Shown here piece after piece: positions 1 to 11,853 of a stretch of DNA of 64,000 nt. This DNA is from Quercus robur (Eukaryota > Streptophyta > Magnoliopsida > Fagales > Fagaceae): NCBI RefSeq assembly GCF_932294415.1, contig NC_065543.1:45471777-45535776 (forward strand), written 5' to 3'. Positions within the stretch are counted from its first letter, which is position 1. Each line of letters starts with the position of its first letter. The position numbers were made by a program, and so were the translations under genes. Below the pieces are notes generated by a model, which was not told the origin of the DNA, made no database searches, and was given only the letters and a program-made list of their open reading frames with translations.

Positions 1-1499
1 TTTGTCGACGAAGCCGTCCCCTTAGGAACCACCTCGCCGGACTCTTTTCTTTTGGCAGCCTGTGATTTTATCAACGCCCTCCTCTTAGCGTTGTCCATCT
101 CTATAAAGAAGGACGAATGAAGTTATTAACTAAGAGTTGAAGCCATTTATGCAAAATAAAGGTTGACGGACTTACGTCTGTGAATTTTTTCATTATTTCT
201 GACGGCTTCCGGTGTGGGTTCAGGACCGTCACAATACCAGTGAATGGTATTTGGATTTACCAACTTCGCCTAAGTCCTTTCCATCGGCTTGGTCTTTTGA
301 AAAATCTTCTCGAGAAAACTAAACTCCTCAATACTAACTTGCGGACGCCGTCTACCTGCAGAAGAAATGGACGGTTAAAAGAGAGAGAAATCATAACTGA
401 GCGAATATAAAAAGAATTTACAAATTAGGACGGATGCATACGAGATGGATTTAATACTCCCCAGGTTGTGTCGACGGGTATATATTCCGTCTCCCCTGGA
501 CGACCCATCCACCCGTCACCCTCTAGGAAGAAGTAACGACTCTTCCAGTCTCTATTTGAGTCGAGTGTTTCAAATATGACCTTCAACAATGAACTCCTAC
601 TAGCAAAACTATACATTCCCCTTGACCTGTCCATTTCATCTGGACGGTAGCATTGAAGGAATTCACGCACCGTCAACCTCCTAGCGTCGTCTGTCATAGC
701 ACCATAAAGAATCTCCATTGCTATGATGACCCTCTAAGCATTCAGGGATATCTGGGTGACGAACAGACCCAAATACTTTAGAAGTTCTCTATGCAGGGTA
801 CTTAGCAGAAACCTAAGTCCCGATTTCAGCATCTGTTCGTACACTTCGACACCTTCTACCCCCTCGTAATAACATTTCTCTGATACGTAGGGTAGACGGA
901 TTGGAATGTAGTCCGGAATTTGAAAATTAGCCCTAAATGTGCTAAAGTGTTTCTCCTTGATGACGGATGTGAATTTATGCACCGTCCGCTCTGGTAGCAT
1001 GATGAACTCCCTAAGTCCATCAACACCAATGACGGATCTCAATGGTTGATCCTCGCCGTCATCAGAAATATCTTCTAGCTCAGCCATCTCCATATCCTCA
1101 TTTGTTGAAGACGAGGAAGAGGCGGATGAACTCCTCTCTTCGCCTAGACTCTCTTGGTCTTTATGACCGGACAGGTATACTTCCTCATAATCTGCCCCGT
1201 CACAAATTACTGACTGATTACTTGATGCATCAGACATTGCTTACAAGTGACGACAAACCTAAGACTGACGGATCTAGGAGTGTTGATGGGTGTGTATAAA
1301 AGTCTAGCAAAATGAAAGCACAAATGCAAGACTTGTAAAAAATAATAATAATACTCACCAAGTCTAAGTAACTGGAGGTCGACGGTTGTATAGATGACGG
1401 GTACAGATATTCGACGGAACACTCTCTGACAAGGTTGACGATGGCGCTCTAACAATATGTTTTAGCTGAAAAGTGGAGAAATGAGGGAGGAGAAGTGTA

Positions 1500-1546
<47 letters not shown>

Positions 1547-1547
1547 A
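1500..1547. repeat. (TA)n(TG)n microsatellite
   Basis: A compound dinucleotide repeat, about 13 TA units followed by about 10 TG units, inside the gypsy fossil. The short reading frames across it are repeat translation. Confidence 0.95.
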
Positions 1548-1681
1548 AATGCACGGAAGACAAAGCGACGCTTCGATCCAAGACAAAATCCAATCAAAAA
1601 GTGACACGTGTCGTACCTCATAAATGCTTGACAACCTGTCAACAAATGATCGCAGTTCGTGTCGTCCTCTTGGAAAACTGT

Positions 1682-1738
1682 CATCAACTCCAAGAACCTT
1701 AAACCGTCAACTCCAAGAACCTTAAACCGTCAACCCCA
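1682..1738. repeat. Short tandem repeat, about 23 bp, ~2.5 copies
   Basis: The unit CAACTCCAAGAACCTTAAAC is repeated directly just upstream of the probable LTR, with a third decayed copy. It lies in the non-coding 3' part of the gypsy fossil. Confidence 0.85.
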
Positions 1739-2337
1739 AAGAATATTGAACTGTCACCCTATTGGTCCGTCCACCAAAGCATGACGGACCATAGGGTGAA
1801 GGGGGCAACTAAAGGGGTAAAAATTGGCATGACGGACCTTCATTATGTTGGGCCTGACGGATCCTAGCCCATGGGCCGACAATGGGTAAGCCCAGGGCAT
1901 AGCAGGAACCCTAACTTAAAATACTTGTTACACACGCTTGAATCCTGGTAGAATCCCGAAGGAAATAGGAATCCTAGTACAAGAAGAATTCCGGAAGATA
2001 CGCGTGTTAATGAAAGACCCTCTCTACAAGGAAATGTCTTGTTTATCACGTTTGGGATTATTCAAGAGGATTCCTATAAGGAAAAGACTTCTACATCAAG
2101 GAAGAGAGGCCAACCTTCTTCTACTATAAAAGCCCCAATACCCTCACAAATCAAGGTACGCATAATTTACCCCTCTCTAGCACTTTAGAGTTGAGAATAA
2201 TTCTAACTTGACCTTCGGAGGGTATTTGGCCGGCACCACACCGGTACCCTCTGTTAGATCACTTCTTTCTTCTTGCAGGTTGCTATTTCAAGCGCGCGAG
2301 GATTATGTAGCTCATTGGTGATTTTACGGCATCATCA

Positions 2338-3119
2338 CTACTTATTAGCTTATAACATATGGACTTTTTCTTTTTCTTCTGTAAAAGTTTCTTGTTCATA
2401 TAGTTAAGAAGCTATCTTCTATACTATATGTTAATTTTTTTTTTTTTTTTAAAGATAGTTAATGTCTATTATGTTTTTTTATATTAAAGAAACATGTCTA
2501 TTATGGATTAGAAACCATACAAAAATATAATATGAGGGAGGGGAAAGGAAAAAGGGAAGAAAAAAAAAAAACTATTGTTAGCTTTAAGATCGTCAAAAAA
2601 TGAAAATAGGATCTCAATTTTTTTAAAGTAATTTGTTCAACTTCATGAAAATTTGTATATAAGCAAAAAAGTATGAAGATAATTATATAATAAATGTTCG
2701 TAGTATAGCTTTAGATATTATAAACTGAACATTTTATGAATTTAAATAAACCAAAATTTTATAGAAATTACACTTAATATTTATCTAACTATTAAAAATT
2801 GTGTCATTCACTACTTGAGTTTTGGCTCTAAAAAAATTGAAAAATGGATTATTCATATGAGAAAAAGATGATCAATAGATAAATACAATATAATTAATAT
2901 GATTTCTTTTTGTGAAGTTTGTTTAATAATTACAATAAAATATTAGTTAGTATTCAAATGAATAGCTTTTAATTTATCAAATTGTTCTCAAATATTATAT
3001 GTTCACATGGTATGCATAATTATGTGTATCATAGATAAATCCACCCCCTCCTTCAACTCAAATCTTGGCTCCATCATTGCAAAAAGACTCCATGAAAAGG
3101 GAGCAAAATAAATTGATTT
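2338..3119. other. Intergenic AT-rich DNA, nothing recognised
   Basis: No coding potential or recognisable element. It contains homopolymer T and A tracts near 2436 and 2560. Confidence 0.6.
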
Positions 3120-3848
3120 ACTACAAAACTAGACCTTAGAGAGTATTTATACAAAACCTAGCTGAACCCTATTCCAATTCTAGTAGGACTATAGGTTGCT
3201 TGTCCTGCAATTACATATTTGGTCTGTACAACACATTTGGGCCTATTTAGGTTTAATATATCTAACATCCTTCTTCAAACTCAAGGTGACAAATCAAAGA
3301 TGAGCTTGAGTTTGGACAAAAACCAACAAAAATGACTAAGAACAAGGGATTTGGTGAAGATATTAGCAGGCTAGTCCTTAAAAGCAAAATATCAAAGATA
3401 GAGAATCCCATGAAGAAGGTGGGGTGATAAATGATATGACAATCAATCTTAATATGCTTTGTTTGTTCATGAAAGACGAGATTGTGAGCAATTTGAATTA
3501 CATTCCTGATTATTACAATTAAGTGGTGTGACATGCACTAGCAATAGAGACATCCATATCCTTAAGATGAAAAGAAGCAAATGAGTTCAATGTGTCAAAC
3601 AGTGCACAATATCTAGCCTTAGTACTCAATCCACCAACAATAGTTTGCCTTTCACTTCACTTAGAAATCATCGCATCCCTTAAAAAGAAGCAATAAATAT
3701 ATGTTGTTATACAAAATTACTCAATAGAAAATATTTATATAAAACCTAGTTGAACCCTATTCCAATCCTAGGACAATGTTGCTTGCTCTGCAAGTACAGA
3801 TTGTGCTTTACAACACGTTAGGCCCAACAAGCTCTAATGTATCTAACA
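3120..3848 (-). mobile_element. Collapsed Ty1/copia retrotransposon fossil
   Basis: Two related direct segments, about 3120-3267 and 3706-3848, both contain ACCTAG(C/T)TGAACCCTATTCCAAT and end in TATCTAACA or TGTATCTAACA. They look like LTR remnants read on the minus strand (TGTTAGAT...). Between them, on the minus strand, is a stub of the Copia RNase H region. The peptide HNLVFHEQTKHIKIDCH matches the family motif NPVFHERTKHIEIDCHF (established knowledge). The element is only about 730 bp, clearly broken and mostly deleted, and old judging by the LTR divergence. Confidence 0.75.
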
Positions 3849-4050
3849 TTTTTTTCTGAAAAACCTCACTAATCAAAATAAGATATGCTAAATTAACAAT
3901 AAGTACTCCTTAAACGAATGGGAAAACTTAGGTATACTTACATCTATTATGTTCATTAAGTTCTTTAATTGAATTAAATTACACATTTGTATTAGCCAAT
4001 CAAGCAAAATTGTTGTTGTCTTTGCCATTGATAATTAAATTGAACAATGT

Positions 4051-4213
4051 CGGTTCCAGTTAGCTCAACTAGTAAAGTTTCTAATGGTTGAATAAGAGAT
4101 TTGGAGTTCATTCACTGCCTACACCAAAAACTGATTGGTGTCTTGATCTGATGATAAAAAGCGTTCATCAGGAGCGGACGCCATAAGTTGAAACTCTTTC
4201 AAAAAAAAGAAAA
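4051..4213 (+). mobile_element. tRNA-derived SINE
   Basis: A pol III box A-like TAGCTCAACTAG lies at about 4061. A degenerate box B (GGAGTTCATTC) follows near 4112, and the element ends in an A-rich tail at 4200-4213. The body (GGAGCGGACGCCATA...) is one I recall from common dicot SINEs. Target duplications are not clear. Confidence 0.7.
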
Positions 4214-4345
4214 TTCAACTATGTGATTTATTAGTTAATACAACCACATGGTTATATATAATTAGGATACCTAAGGTATAGTACCTAATTAAAGGAAGTG
4301 TACTTAACTTCTACCCAATCATTAATATATAACTATGGATGGTCA

Positions 4346-4449
4346 AGAGTCTTGTAGCATAGTGGCATAACATGTTGATGTTCTTCTTTATTAAAAGAAC
4401 CAAAGTTCAAATCTCCACTTCTCTATTATTGTAACTATCAAAAATATAA
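4346..4449 (+). mobile_element. tRNA-derived SINE, tail interrupted by a Helitron
   Basis: Box A TAGCATAGTGG at about 4355 and box B AGTTCAAATCT at about 4403 have pol III spacing. The tail TTGTAACTATCAAAAATATA is shared with the SINE at 25058. The Helitron starting at 4450 abuts the tail, so it probably landed in it. Confidence 0.7.
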
Positions 4450-5870
4450 TCTATATATATATATATATATATAAAACCGAAACTTTTGAAGCTTCCACAA
4501 TTTTCCACGACATCACTATTTTCTTTTTCTTTTTATTTTAGATTCTTTTTATTTTTGGTTTTATATCTTATCAAGTATTACAATAGTTTAGTTTAAATAA
4601 AACTCTATTAGATATATGTTTCAAGAGTTTGAAAATTCTATTTCAAGCTTTTGAAACTTCCACAATTTTCCACGTCATCACTATTTTCTTTTTCTTTTTA
4701 TTTTAGATTCTTTTTATTTTTGGTTTTATATCTTATCAAGTATTACAATAGTTTAGTTTAAATAAAACTCTATTAGATATATGGTTCAAGAGTTTGAAAA
4801 TTCTATTTCAACTAAAATTCTATAACAAAAATTTTCACAAATATAAACTTCTGCCAAGGTCGAAACCCTTCATATTCAATTTTCTGTCATTTATGTTGCC
4901 TTCTGTATAACCCTAAATCAATGTTGAAAGGTTGTGTTTTACAACCATCTGATCTTGGTAACCAAACCCTGCACCTATGATTGTTTATGATTATTTTTGT
5001 TCATTGTTTGTAGTTTAAACCCATTAAAACTTATTGCTTGATGGTATTTCATGGTTTTTTTTTTCCCTTTACTTTTTCTTTCAAGGTTGCTAGGAACACA
5101 ACCTAACATGTGATTTTTTTTCATTGTTTAAAGTTTAGACCCATTAAAATTTAAAACTTATTACTTTATAGGTTCATGTACTTTTTTCTTCTTCTTATTT
5201 TTCTCTTTTGAATAGTCATATATTTTTGGCATTTTGGAAGTTTTCACATCTGAATTTTTGTGTTAGTTTTTGCAATATTTGAACATGTTTAGCAGGTTTC
5301 AACAACTATACCATGTATTATTCTTTTAAAGGTAATCAATTTTTCTTTTATATTTCTCTATTATAAAATCATATATATATATATATACATAGTTTTGTTT
5401 CAATAATTTATAGGATGTAAATCTTATGATTCCTTAATATTTTTTGGCCTTTTGGAAGTTTTAACATCTGACTTTTTGAGTTATATTTTTGTAATATTTA
5501 AAACTATCTAGAAAATTTCAATGATTATAACCATAAATTATTATTTTGAGTGTAACAAATTTTTTTCTTATATTTCTCTGTGGTGTAGTCACACACACAT
5601 ATATATATTTTTATAATTTTTAAGTTCTTAATCTTTTGATTCTTTGCAATAGTTATAGGTTTATAGTCATGAACTATTCTTTAATATTTTTCATAAGTCA
5701 TTGCACGTTCAAACAATGACTTCTTTATCAAATTGTAACACAAATTGAAGTTATACAAGAGCAATTCATGCAATAATGTAGTTTCTTAATCAATTTAAAA
5801 TTTTATAAAATCATTTTAGTTTACCACATAAATAAGTAGGTTCCCGTACATAGCACGGGTTAGCGACTAG
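4450..5870 (+). mobile_element. Non-autonomous Helitron, 1421 bp
   Basis: The 5' end is TC followed by TATATAT and TAAAACCGAAACTTTTGAAG, typical of plant Helitrons. The 3' end is a small hairpin, CCCGT-7 nt-ACGGG (about 5843-5859), followed by TTAGCGACTAG, the CTRR terminus. The left flank ends in A and the right flank begins with T, as expected for insertion between A and T without target duplication. No Rep/helicase coding is present. Near the 5' end a 165-bp segment is duplicated in tandem (4479-4815). Confidence 0.8.
4479..4815. repeat. 165-bp tandem duplication inside the Helitron
   Basis: Two nearly identical copies begin with CTTTTGAA(G/A)CTTCCACAATT, 165 bp apart, and end near GTTTGAAAATTCTATTTCAA. 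Only a few differences are visible, so the duplication is young relative to the element or was kept homogeneous. Confidence 0.9.
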
Positions 5871-8800
5871 TTAAAAAAGTAACCGAGGATGAAGATATGA
5901 AATTGAGAGATTTACCATTTTGATGCCAAAAAAATTCTATAGGCCAGGGTCAAATAGGGGTTTAACACCTAACTACCAGAGGGACTAGATTTGTAGAAAC
6001 ATCACCCTCCTACCTAAATAAACCTCTCTTTCAACACTAAAATCACAACTAAAAACTAGAGATTTAGGCTTTTCTTCAATATGCATCGTATTACTCCAAG
6101 ATAAACTAAAAATAATTTTCTGAAAAAATTTCATATATTTTTAATAAATTTTTTGCCTCAACCATAATATTGGACTATCTAGGTATGAAAGTAATATTAG
6201 TTTGGCTAGCTATTATTAGTCTTGGACTTATATGTTGAAATTGTTTTTGTTTGAACAAGTTAAGGCTATTGGATGATTTTATTATTAATTGGTGGTATTA
6301 ATTAATTAATGATAGGGGCAATTTACTTGTTATAAATTAATCTAGGGGTTGATTGGTCTATTTTAGAATTTTGTAAGGACTTTACAATTACAACTTACCC
6401 TATTGTTTGGGGACATTGTAGACAACGCCTTCTGTTTATTGGGCTAAGCCTCCTGCTCCAACAACGAGAATCAAAGAGTTCAAGAAGTTTTAACCAGGAT
6501 TGGACCCCAAGGGTTGGGAGCCAGAGGTGGGGGGCTGGGGGCTATATATAGTGGTGAACTGTGAATCATCTGAGCTGTAAAACCTACTTGAATTGATTTG
6601 TTTTTTTTTTTTTTCCTAATTAAACCACCAGTTTTTCAGTTTTCTGGGGTTTTATTATTATTTGGTTTTAGGTGATAATCAAAGAGATAAATGTTGGTTT
6701 TATGGATTTTTATTTTTATTTTTTATTTTTTTAATATAAGATAGAATTTCGACCTATGACATCAGTTTTATAATGCAATTCTTCATCATCAACATCAAGT
6801 TAAGATACTAATTTGTTTTTGATATAGAAGGAATTTGAACCTTAAATATCTTATTTGACTAATTAGAGATTTTATCTAGTTTGGTTTAATTTTTAATGAC
6901 GATTATAACTACAATGCTTGCAAATAATAATAGTAATAACTACTAGATGTAGGATTATATCTCCTTAAAGAGAATTTTATGTGGCCCACATTTGAGTGAA
7001 GATGAAACTCATGTCTTAAGTTTCTTATTTCATGTCTTAAGTTTCCTATTTGTGAAAGTTACATGTAAGATTTAACATCCTTTAGTAACTCTCAAATGGT
7101 GTAACCCATTTGGTTAATAAACATCATGAAGTTACAACTTTTAAGCTCCTTGATGGAAGGAGAGTTATGGAAATCTTCATTTAAAAGGGTCCTTAGTCTA
7201 GCCTATATATATGGCCTGTCTCCATCAAAAAGAAATATGTAAGGTGAAGGTCATAGACTAGAAGACCCTTTTATATACACTATTATCATATAGTGAGTCT
7301 TCTTTTTCTCTAAACACTTAAACAACTATGGCTGAAGGTATGTCTATGTTATTTTGTTTCCGCTGCACTCTGAATTTTGTCTTACACTAGAATCTCTCTC
7401 TCTTTCGAGATATAAGATATAGTAAAAATTATAGTTTAAGTAAAACAAAAACATGTATAAAGTGTTCTAATTTGATGGAATTTGACTTTTTATTCTTTAA
7501 ACATTTTTTTTATTCGACTATATCATTTTGAGGATATGACTTTTTTAATGTGATGTATGCATGAGATCATTTATCATTAGTAGAGGTAAAATTTGACGGC
7601 TAATGTTAAATAATAATAAATCTATATGAAAATGATATTTTGACAATCACATACATGAATATTCAAGTTATAAATTGGTGATAAAGTGTGATAATTAAAA
7701 GAACGTTTTTCTTTTAAATGATTTATAAGGCTCATTACCAAAAACCATGGGCATTAATTTGGAACTTGATTTGACAATATTCATCCACTTTGACTTTCAA
7801 TATCAACAATGGCAGCTACAAGATTATTTTCTAGGGAGTTCAATAAGAAACATAAATTATACAAAATTTTAAACAAAATATAAATTAAATATATCGACAT
7901 CACAAAAAACATAAATTAATATATAAAGTTTTACAATTACCTTCTATAATGTTTCGTATTTTTTCTCAAAAAAAAAAATAATGTTTCGTATTTTAAAATT
8001 ATTGCATGATATCTTCATTATCAATTATATTAACTACATATATTTCAATGTACATAGTCAAGCAAGCATTCATGCACTAATTTCTCATTTGATTGATTTA
8101 TTTAAAATTTCTTAAGATCTAAATGAGTTTTTTTTTTTTAACAAATTCTACTTTTGTTGTTGGGTTAATTAAATTTTTTTCCCAAATTTTAGATCAAATT
8201 GATTTGTTATTGAGATTTTTTTTTTTTTTTTTTTTTTGTGTTTAAAAAGGTCAAGATAATGTTAAGATGATTATATTTAAGTTTATTTCAGTTGGGCTTA
8301 AAGTTAGGGTGTTCAAATTTTTATTTTAAGTGTCGAAACAGGAAAAATAAAATAAAAAATATTATAATAATTTTTATTTTTCGGTTCAATTCAGAGGGTT
8401 CATTTGAACACTGGGCTCCAAGTGGAGCCGCCCCTGAATAAGAACTTTCCCAGAGCAATATCAGCACGTGAACCTAAGAAACTCATAGTCATTATCGACA
8501 CCATCACGGAACTTTGTTCGCTGTTCTAGAATATTTGCAGAATGTGACAAAGTATAAATGGAAAGTCCTCAATTTCACGTCAGATTAGTATTATACATGT
8601 TTTTCTAATATGTATTGCGTGCAATGCATGACATTATCTTTGCCACCCCAAACCAAAAAAGTCGAAGTGTGATAATAATCTGCAAGAACTATAGAAATAT
8701 ATTGATACTCAAAATTGAAGAGGAATCGTTGAAACTTGAAATTTGGAGGAAAAATTATGTCTGATAATTAAGTTCAATACACAATAAAAATGAGGGATAT

Positions 8801-9984
8801 TAGACAACTGGGCCATTAAATTGGTCAGAATTCACTAAGTATAGTTGTACTTGTTTGATGAACACGTAACTTTAATTGTACTTGGGCAAAAAAGTAGAAT
8901 TTTAAATAATTGTACATAGATTTGATAAGCTAAGCAAAGAAAAAAGATGCTATACTAATTAGGCGAGCACACATATGTATAGGTCAAAAGGATGCTATAC
9001 TGATTAAGCAAGCACGCATATGTATAAAAATGGGTATGGGCCGTATGGCATTGATAGGTCAAAGAAGGATTATTATTTTGCAGATTTTATCTCTCCGATG
9101 ATCATGGAAAAGTCCATGGTGATATTATCACCAACTTTTTCACCAAAACCGAGTGTATTTTTTTGTGTCGTTGATCGAGTTTTCACACCAACCAGTGTAA
9201 AGTAACATAAACCTTAAAATATAGTTAATGAAGCTCAAAAACCACTCACATATTATGAATCATTTACGCAAAATGGGATTTTATTATGTGTTTGTACAAA
9301 TATACAAGTCATTGCAGCTTATGCAAACAATTATTATTATTTTTTTTTTTTAATTTTTTGTGTTTCTATAAGATGAAAGAAAATAGTGAATTTGTAGGTG
9401 GTGATTGTTGCGTGTAAAAAGAGAGGAAAAAAGGATTAAATTTTTTTTTTAAATTGATATTTTAATGAAATGGAATATAGAATAAATAATCAAATATGAG
9501 TATTAGCTAAAATTTAAAAGAGAAAATTATTTTAAAATAGCCAATAATTTTATATGAGCTAGTTTGAATGTTCTGCAGATTCCCAATTAGGAGAACTTTG
9601 ACGAGAGTATGTAAATTTTTCAGTAAGAAAATTGAGTGTATGTGGTAGAATTGAAACTAGAAAGAGTATTTACAGCATTGGACTGTGGTACTAGAATCTA
9701 GAGGACTTTATAAAGGACCCATTAAGTGGGCCTGAGTTCTGACCCTCTTGAGTCTTGTCCCCATTTTTACATTCTAAGCTACGCTATCAGAGCCCCACAA
9801 GACGCAGCACTTTGATGGTGCATTTCTTTAGCTGCACTCAAAGGCAAAGCTGCGCATATGCATGCTGTTTTTGCTTTTGCTTTTGACTGCACAAGCACAA
9901 TCAGCTCAACCCAACATGCACATTTTCCAAGTCTCTTTATTATTTACCTGCTTCGATTACCTATAACTTAAGCCTTAAGGAATG
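5871..9984. other. Long AT-rich intergenic region without a supported gene
   Basis: No gene is supported. Two points stand out. A strong TATA sequence (CTATATATAG) lies near 6542, with no convincing frame after it. About 6955-7390 looks like a Copia-type LTR remnant, with CCTATATATATGG near 7200 and TTTCCGCTGCA near 7358, a stretch that I associate with plant Copia LTR ends. A degenerate minus-strand SINE may lie at 6815-6900 (reverse-complement box B GGTTCAAATTCC). Homopolymer tracts occur at 8218-8237 and elsewhere. Confidence 0.4.
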
Positions 9985-9999
9985 ATCTAACTGAACTTG

Positions 10000-10246
10000 T
10001 TTTGTTAGGTAATAACTCAGATCTAGTTAGCAATTTTTTTGTTAATTGTAATTTTAACTGGGTTAGGAGAGAGCTTAACACTACAGTCCATTGTCTAGCT
10101 AAATTTGCAATTGTACATAGGTCTACTATTTGTTGTAATTCGCATATTCTTCTTGCTGCAGTTTTGGATACTTGCAGGAAGGATGTTGCTTCTGCTTTGT
10201 TTTAATAATATGCTCGGTTTATTAGCCAAAAAAAAAAAAAAAAAAA
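10000..10246 (+). mobile_element. 5'-truncated LINE (L1 type), RNase H end and poly(A) tail
   Basis: The frame 10002-10205 encodes a peptide with NFNWVRRELNTTVHCLAKFA, the C-terminal RNase H signature of plant L1 LINEs (family pattern WV.RE.N..AH.LAK.A). It ends with a stop, a short 3' UTR and an A tract at 10228-10246. Nothing of the reverse transcriptase is left, which is typical of 5' truncation during target-primed integration. Confidence 0.8.
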
Positions 10247-10317
10247 CCTCAGAAATAGTTAGTGAGGTTACTTTTAAATCAAATTCAAAAAAAAAATATA
10301 TATATATATATATATAG

Positions 10318-10924
10318 TGTGGGGGTAACAGACCGAGGAGCCTATACCAATATACACGTTGGGCCAAGAGCCCAGTCCATGGGAAGAACCCCTCCTCGGC
10401 CATACCTGGCCGAGGACAAAGAGAACGGCCTATCACTGAGAGTGGCACTCTGGGTCATTCCATAGAATAGGAAAAATACTAAAACAGCAAAAGGATAACG
10501 GAAAGAATGGAAATATCTAAAGGAAAGCTGTCATTATTGCATTCAATGCTCTGTACCTGACAGAGTCATGCTTTTCTGCCTTTACAATCACTCTCAACAA
10601 CTTTGGGGAGGGGCTGATGGGACAAGTATCAGCACTATGAATCTAAATCGGGAGGAAGGAAACTAGTATAAAAGGGGGTGATGGGAGGCAATCAAGGAGG
10701 ACTGCGGGAACCACTACTGCTCACCATATACTAGAAAAAGCTCATCGAATCGTGCCAAGGACCAACCTTCCAAGATAAACTCAGTTCATCTTTGCTTGAC
10801 TGTCATGAACACCATAATAACTGTTACCCGTGCACTAAGGCTTAGCTCTTCGACCTACTCTCTACAAATTTATTGTACCGGGCTCACAGGTCCAAGATCC
10901 CATACATCTTGGGCTTGGGCTACA
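10318..10924 (+). repeat. 5' long terminal repeat
   Basis: TG start, TATAAAAG near 10677, and collinear with 12630-13260. Both copies share GGGCTTGGGCTACAAAA at their inner or right ends. Confidence 0.8.
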
Positions 10925-10928
10925 AAAG

Positions 10929-11250
10929 AAATTAACATGCACAAAAATCTTTTGAAGCGGTTAAACAGAACATGAGCTATGTCGGGTCCTCAGACCTCCT
11001 GCTTTGGGGAAATTAACACGCACTAAAATCTTCTGAAGCGATTAAACAGAACCTCAGCTATGTCGGGTCCTCGGATCTCCTGCTTTGGGGAAATTAACAC
11101 GCACTAAAATCTTTTGAAGCGGTTAAACAGAACCTTAGCTATGTCGAGCCCTCGGACCTCCTGCTTTGGGGAAATTAACACGCACTAAAATCTTTTGAAG
11201 CAATTAAACAGAACCTAGCGCATGCCTGAGTCCTCGGACCAGACGTTTAA
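10929..11250. repeat. 81-bp tandem array, four units
   Basis: Units begin AAATTAACA(T/C)GCAC at 10929, 11010, 11091 and 11172, a period of exactly 81 bp. The last unit is decayed. Each carries GAAGCGGTTAAACAGAAC and a TCGG/GTCCTCGGACC motif. The array abuts the 5' LTR of the non-autonomous element. Confidence 0.95.
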
Positions 11251-11684
11251 AGAAAGTTAACGCTATAACATCATTGTAAACGTTGAAAAGAACCTTAGTA
11301 CCCGGTAGTCCCCTCGGACCGCTTACTTCAAATTGCCCATTCTTTGATGGTTACATTGTTCACAGTATAAAGCACACGGTTATTTTCTTAATTAGTCCTA
11401 CATGGTTAACTTATTTAAAGTTAGCGGTCGGGTGCTTGTCAGTTTTGGTAAACTCAGGGTAACAACTTTTCATTATCATCAACAACATCAATTCTAAGTA
11501 CTATTTGAAAGAAAAATACCAACACACCCATTCATGAAACAATTATTGCAAAAAGGAAAGGCTTGTAGAGAAAAATGCGTCTATCTTTTTATTAAATAAA
11601 GGGAAAGTACATCGTATACAAAAGGGTTTAGGCAAGCCTGTTTCAAAAGCTAACTCTAAAAAGCAGTCCATAGGAACGTCAAAT

Positions 11685-11853
11685 CCACAACCTTGTTCTA
11701 ATAGCAATTGGGCATGTATAGATGGTACTGGCAATAAGAAAGAAGAAGAAGCGGAGACGCCAGATCCACAACCTTGTTCTAGCAGCAATCGAGCAAGTAT
11801 GGATGGTACCGGCGATGAGAAAGAAGAAGAAGCAAGAGCTTTTGATGGGCCCC
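11685..11853. repeat. Diverged tandem duplication, about 80 bp
   Basis: CCACAACCTTGTTCTA(A/G)(T/C)AGCAAT and GATGGTAC(T/C)GGC(A/G)A occur twice in direct order in the internal region of the LTR element. Confidence 0.8.

Larger units (their letters stand above)
1..2337 (+). mobile_element. 3' part of a Tat-lineage Ty3/gypsy retrotransposon fossil with antisense extra ORFs
   Basis: The left edge of the window lies inside an LTR element. On the minus strand, roughly 1-98 and 425-1237, are pieces of acidic, Ser-rich plant proteins of the 'putative gypsy-type transposon' kind (for example the stretch LPERTVHKFTSVIKEKHFST). On the plus strand, at about 1795-2337, is a probable 3' LTR with a TATAAAAG box near 2124. 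It is followed by the CTTGACCTTCGGAGGG and GCCGGCACC...CCGGTACCC block that I know from many plant gypsy LTRs, and it ends near CATCATCA. An ORF antisense to the LTR between pol and the 3' LTR is a known trait of Tat elements such as Retand (established knowledge). The element is broken and its 5' part lies outside the window. The exact LTR start is uncertain. Short GACGG motifs recur throughout. Confidence 0.65.

Noticed and set aside
425-1237. Host protein-coding genes on the minus strand
   Set aside because: The acidic Ser-rich proteins resemble plant gypsy-type transposon proteins and lie beside a gypsy LTR, so they were assigned to the fossil element.
1481-1702. Reading frames rich in Ile-Tyr and Cys-Val
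   Set aside because: They are translations of the (TA)n(TG)n microsatellite.
10929-11250. CRISPR-like array (81-bp units)
   Set aside because: Units are contiguous without spacers and sit inside a plant LTR element; it is a plain tandem repeat.
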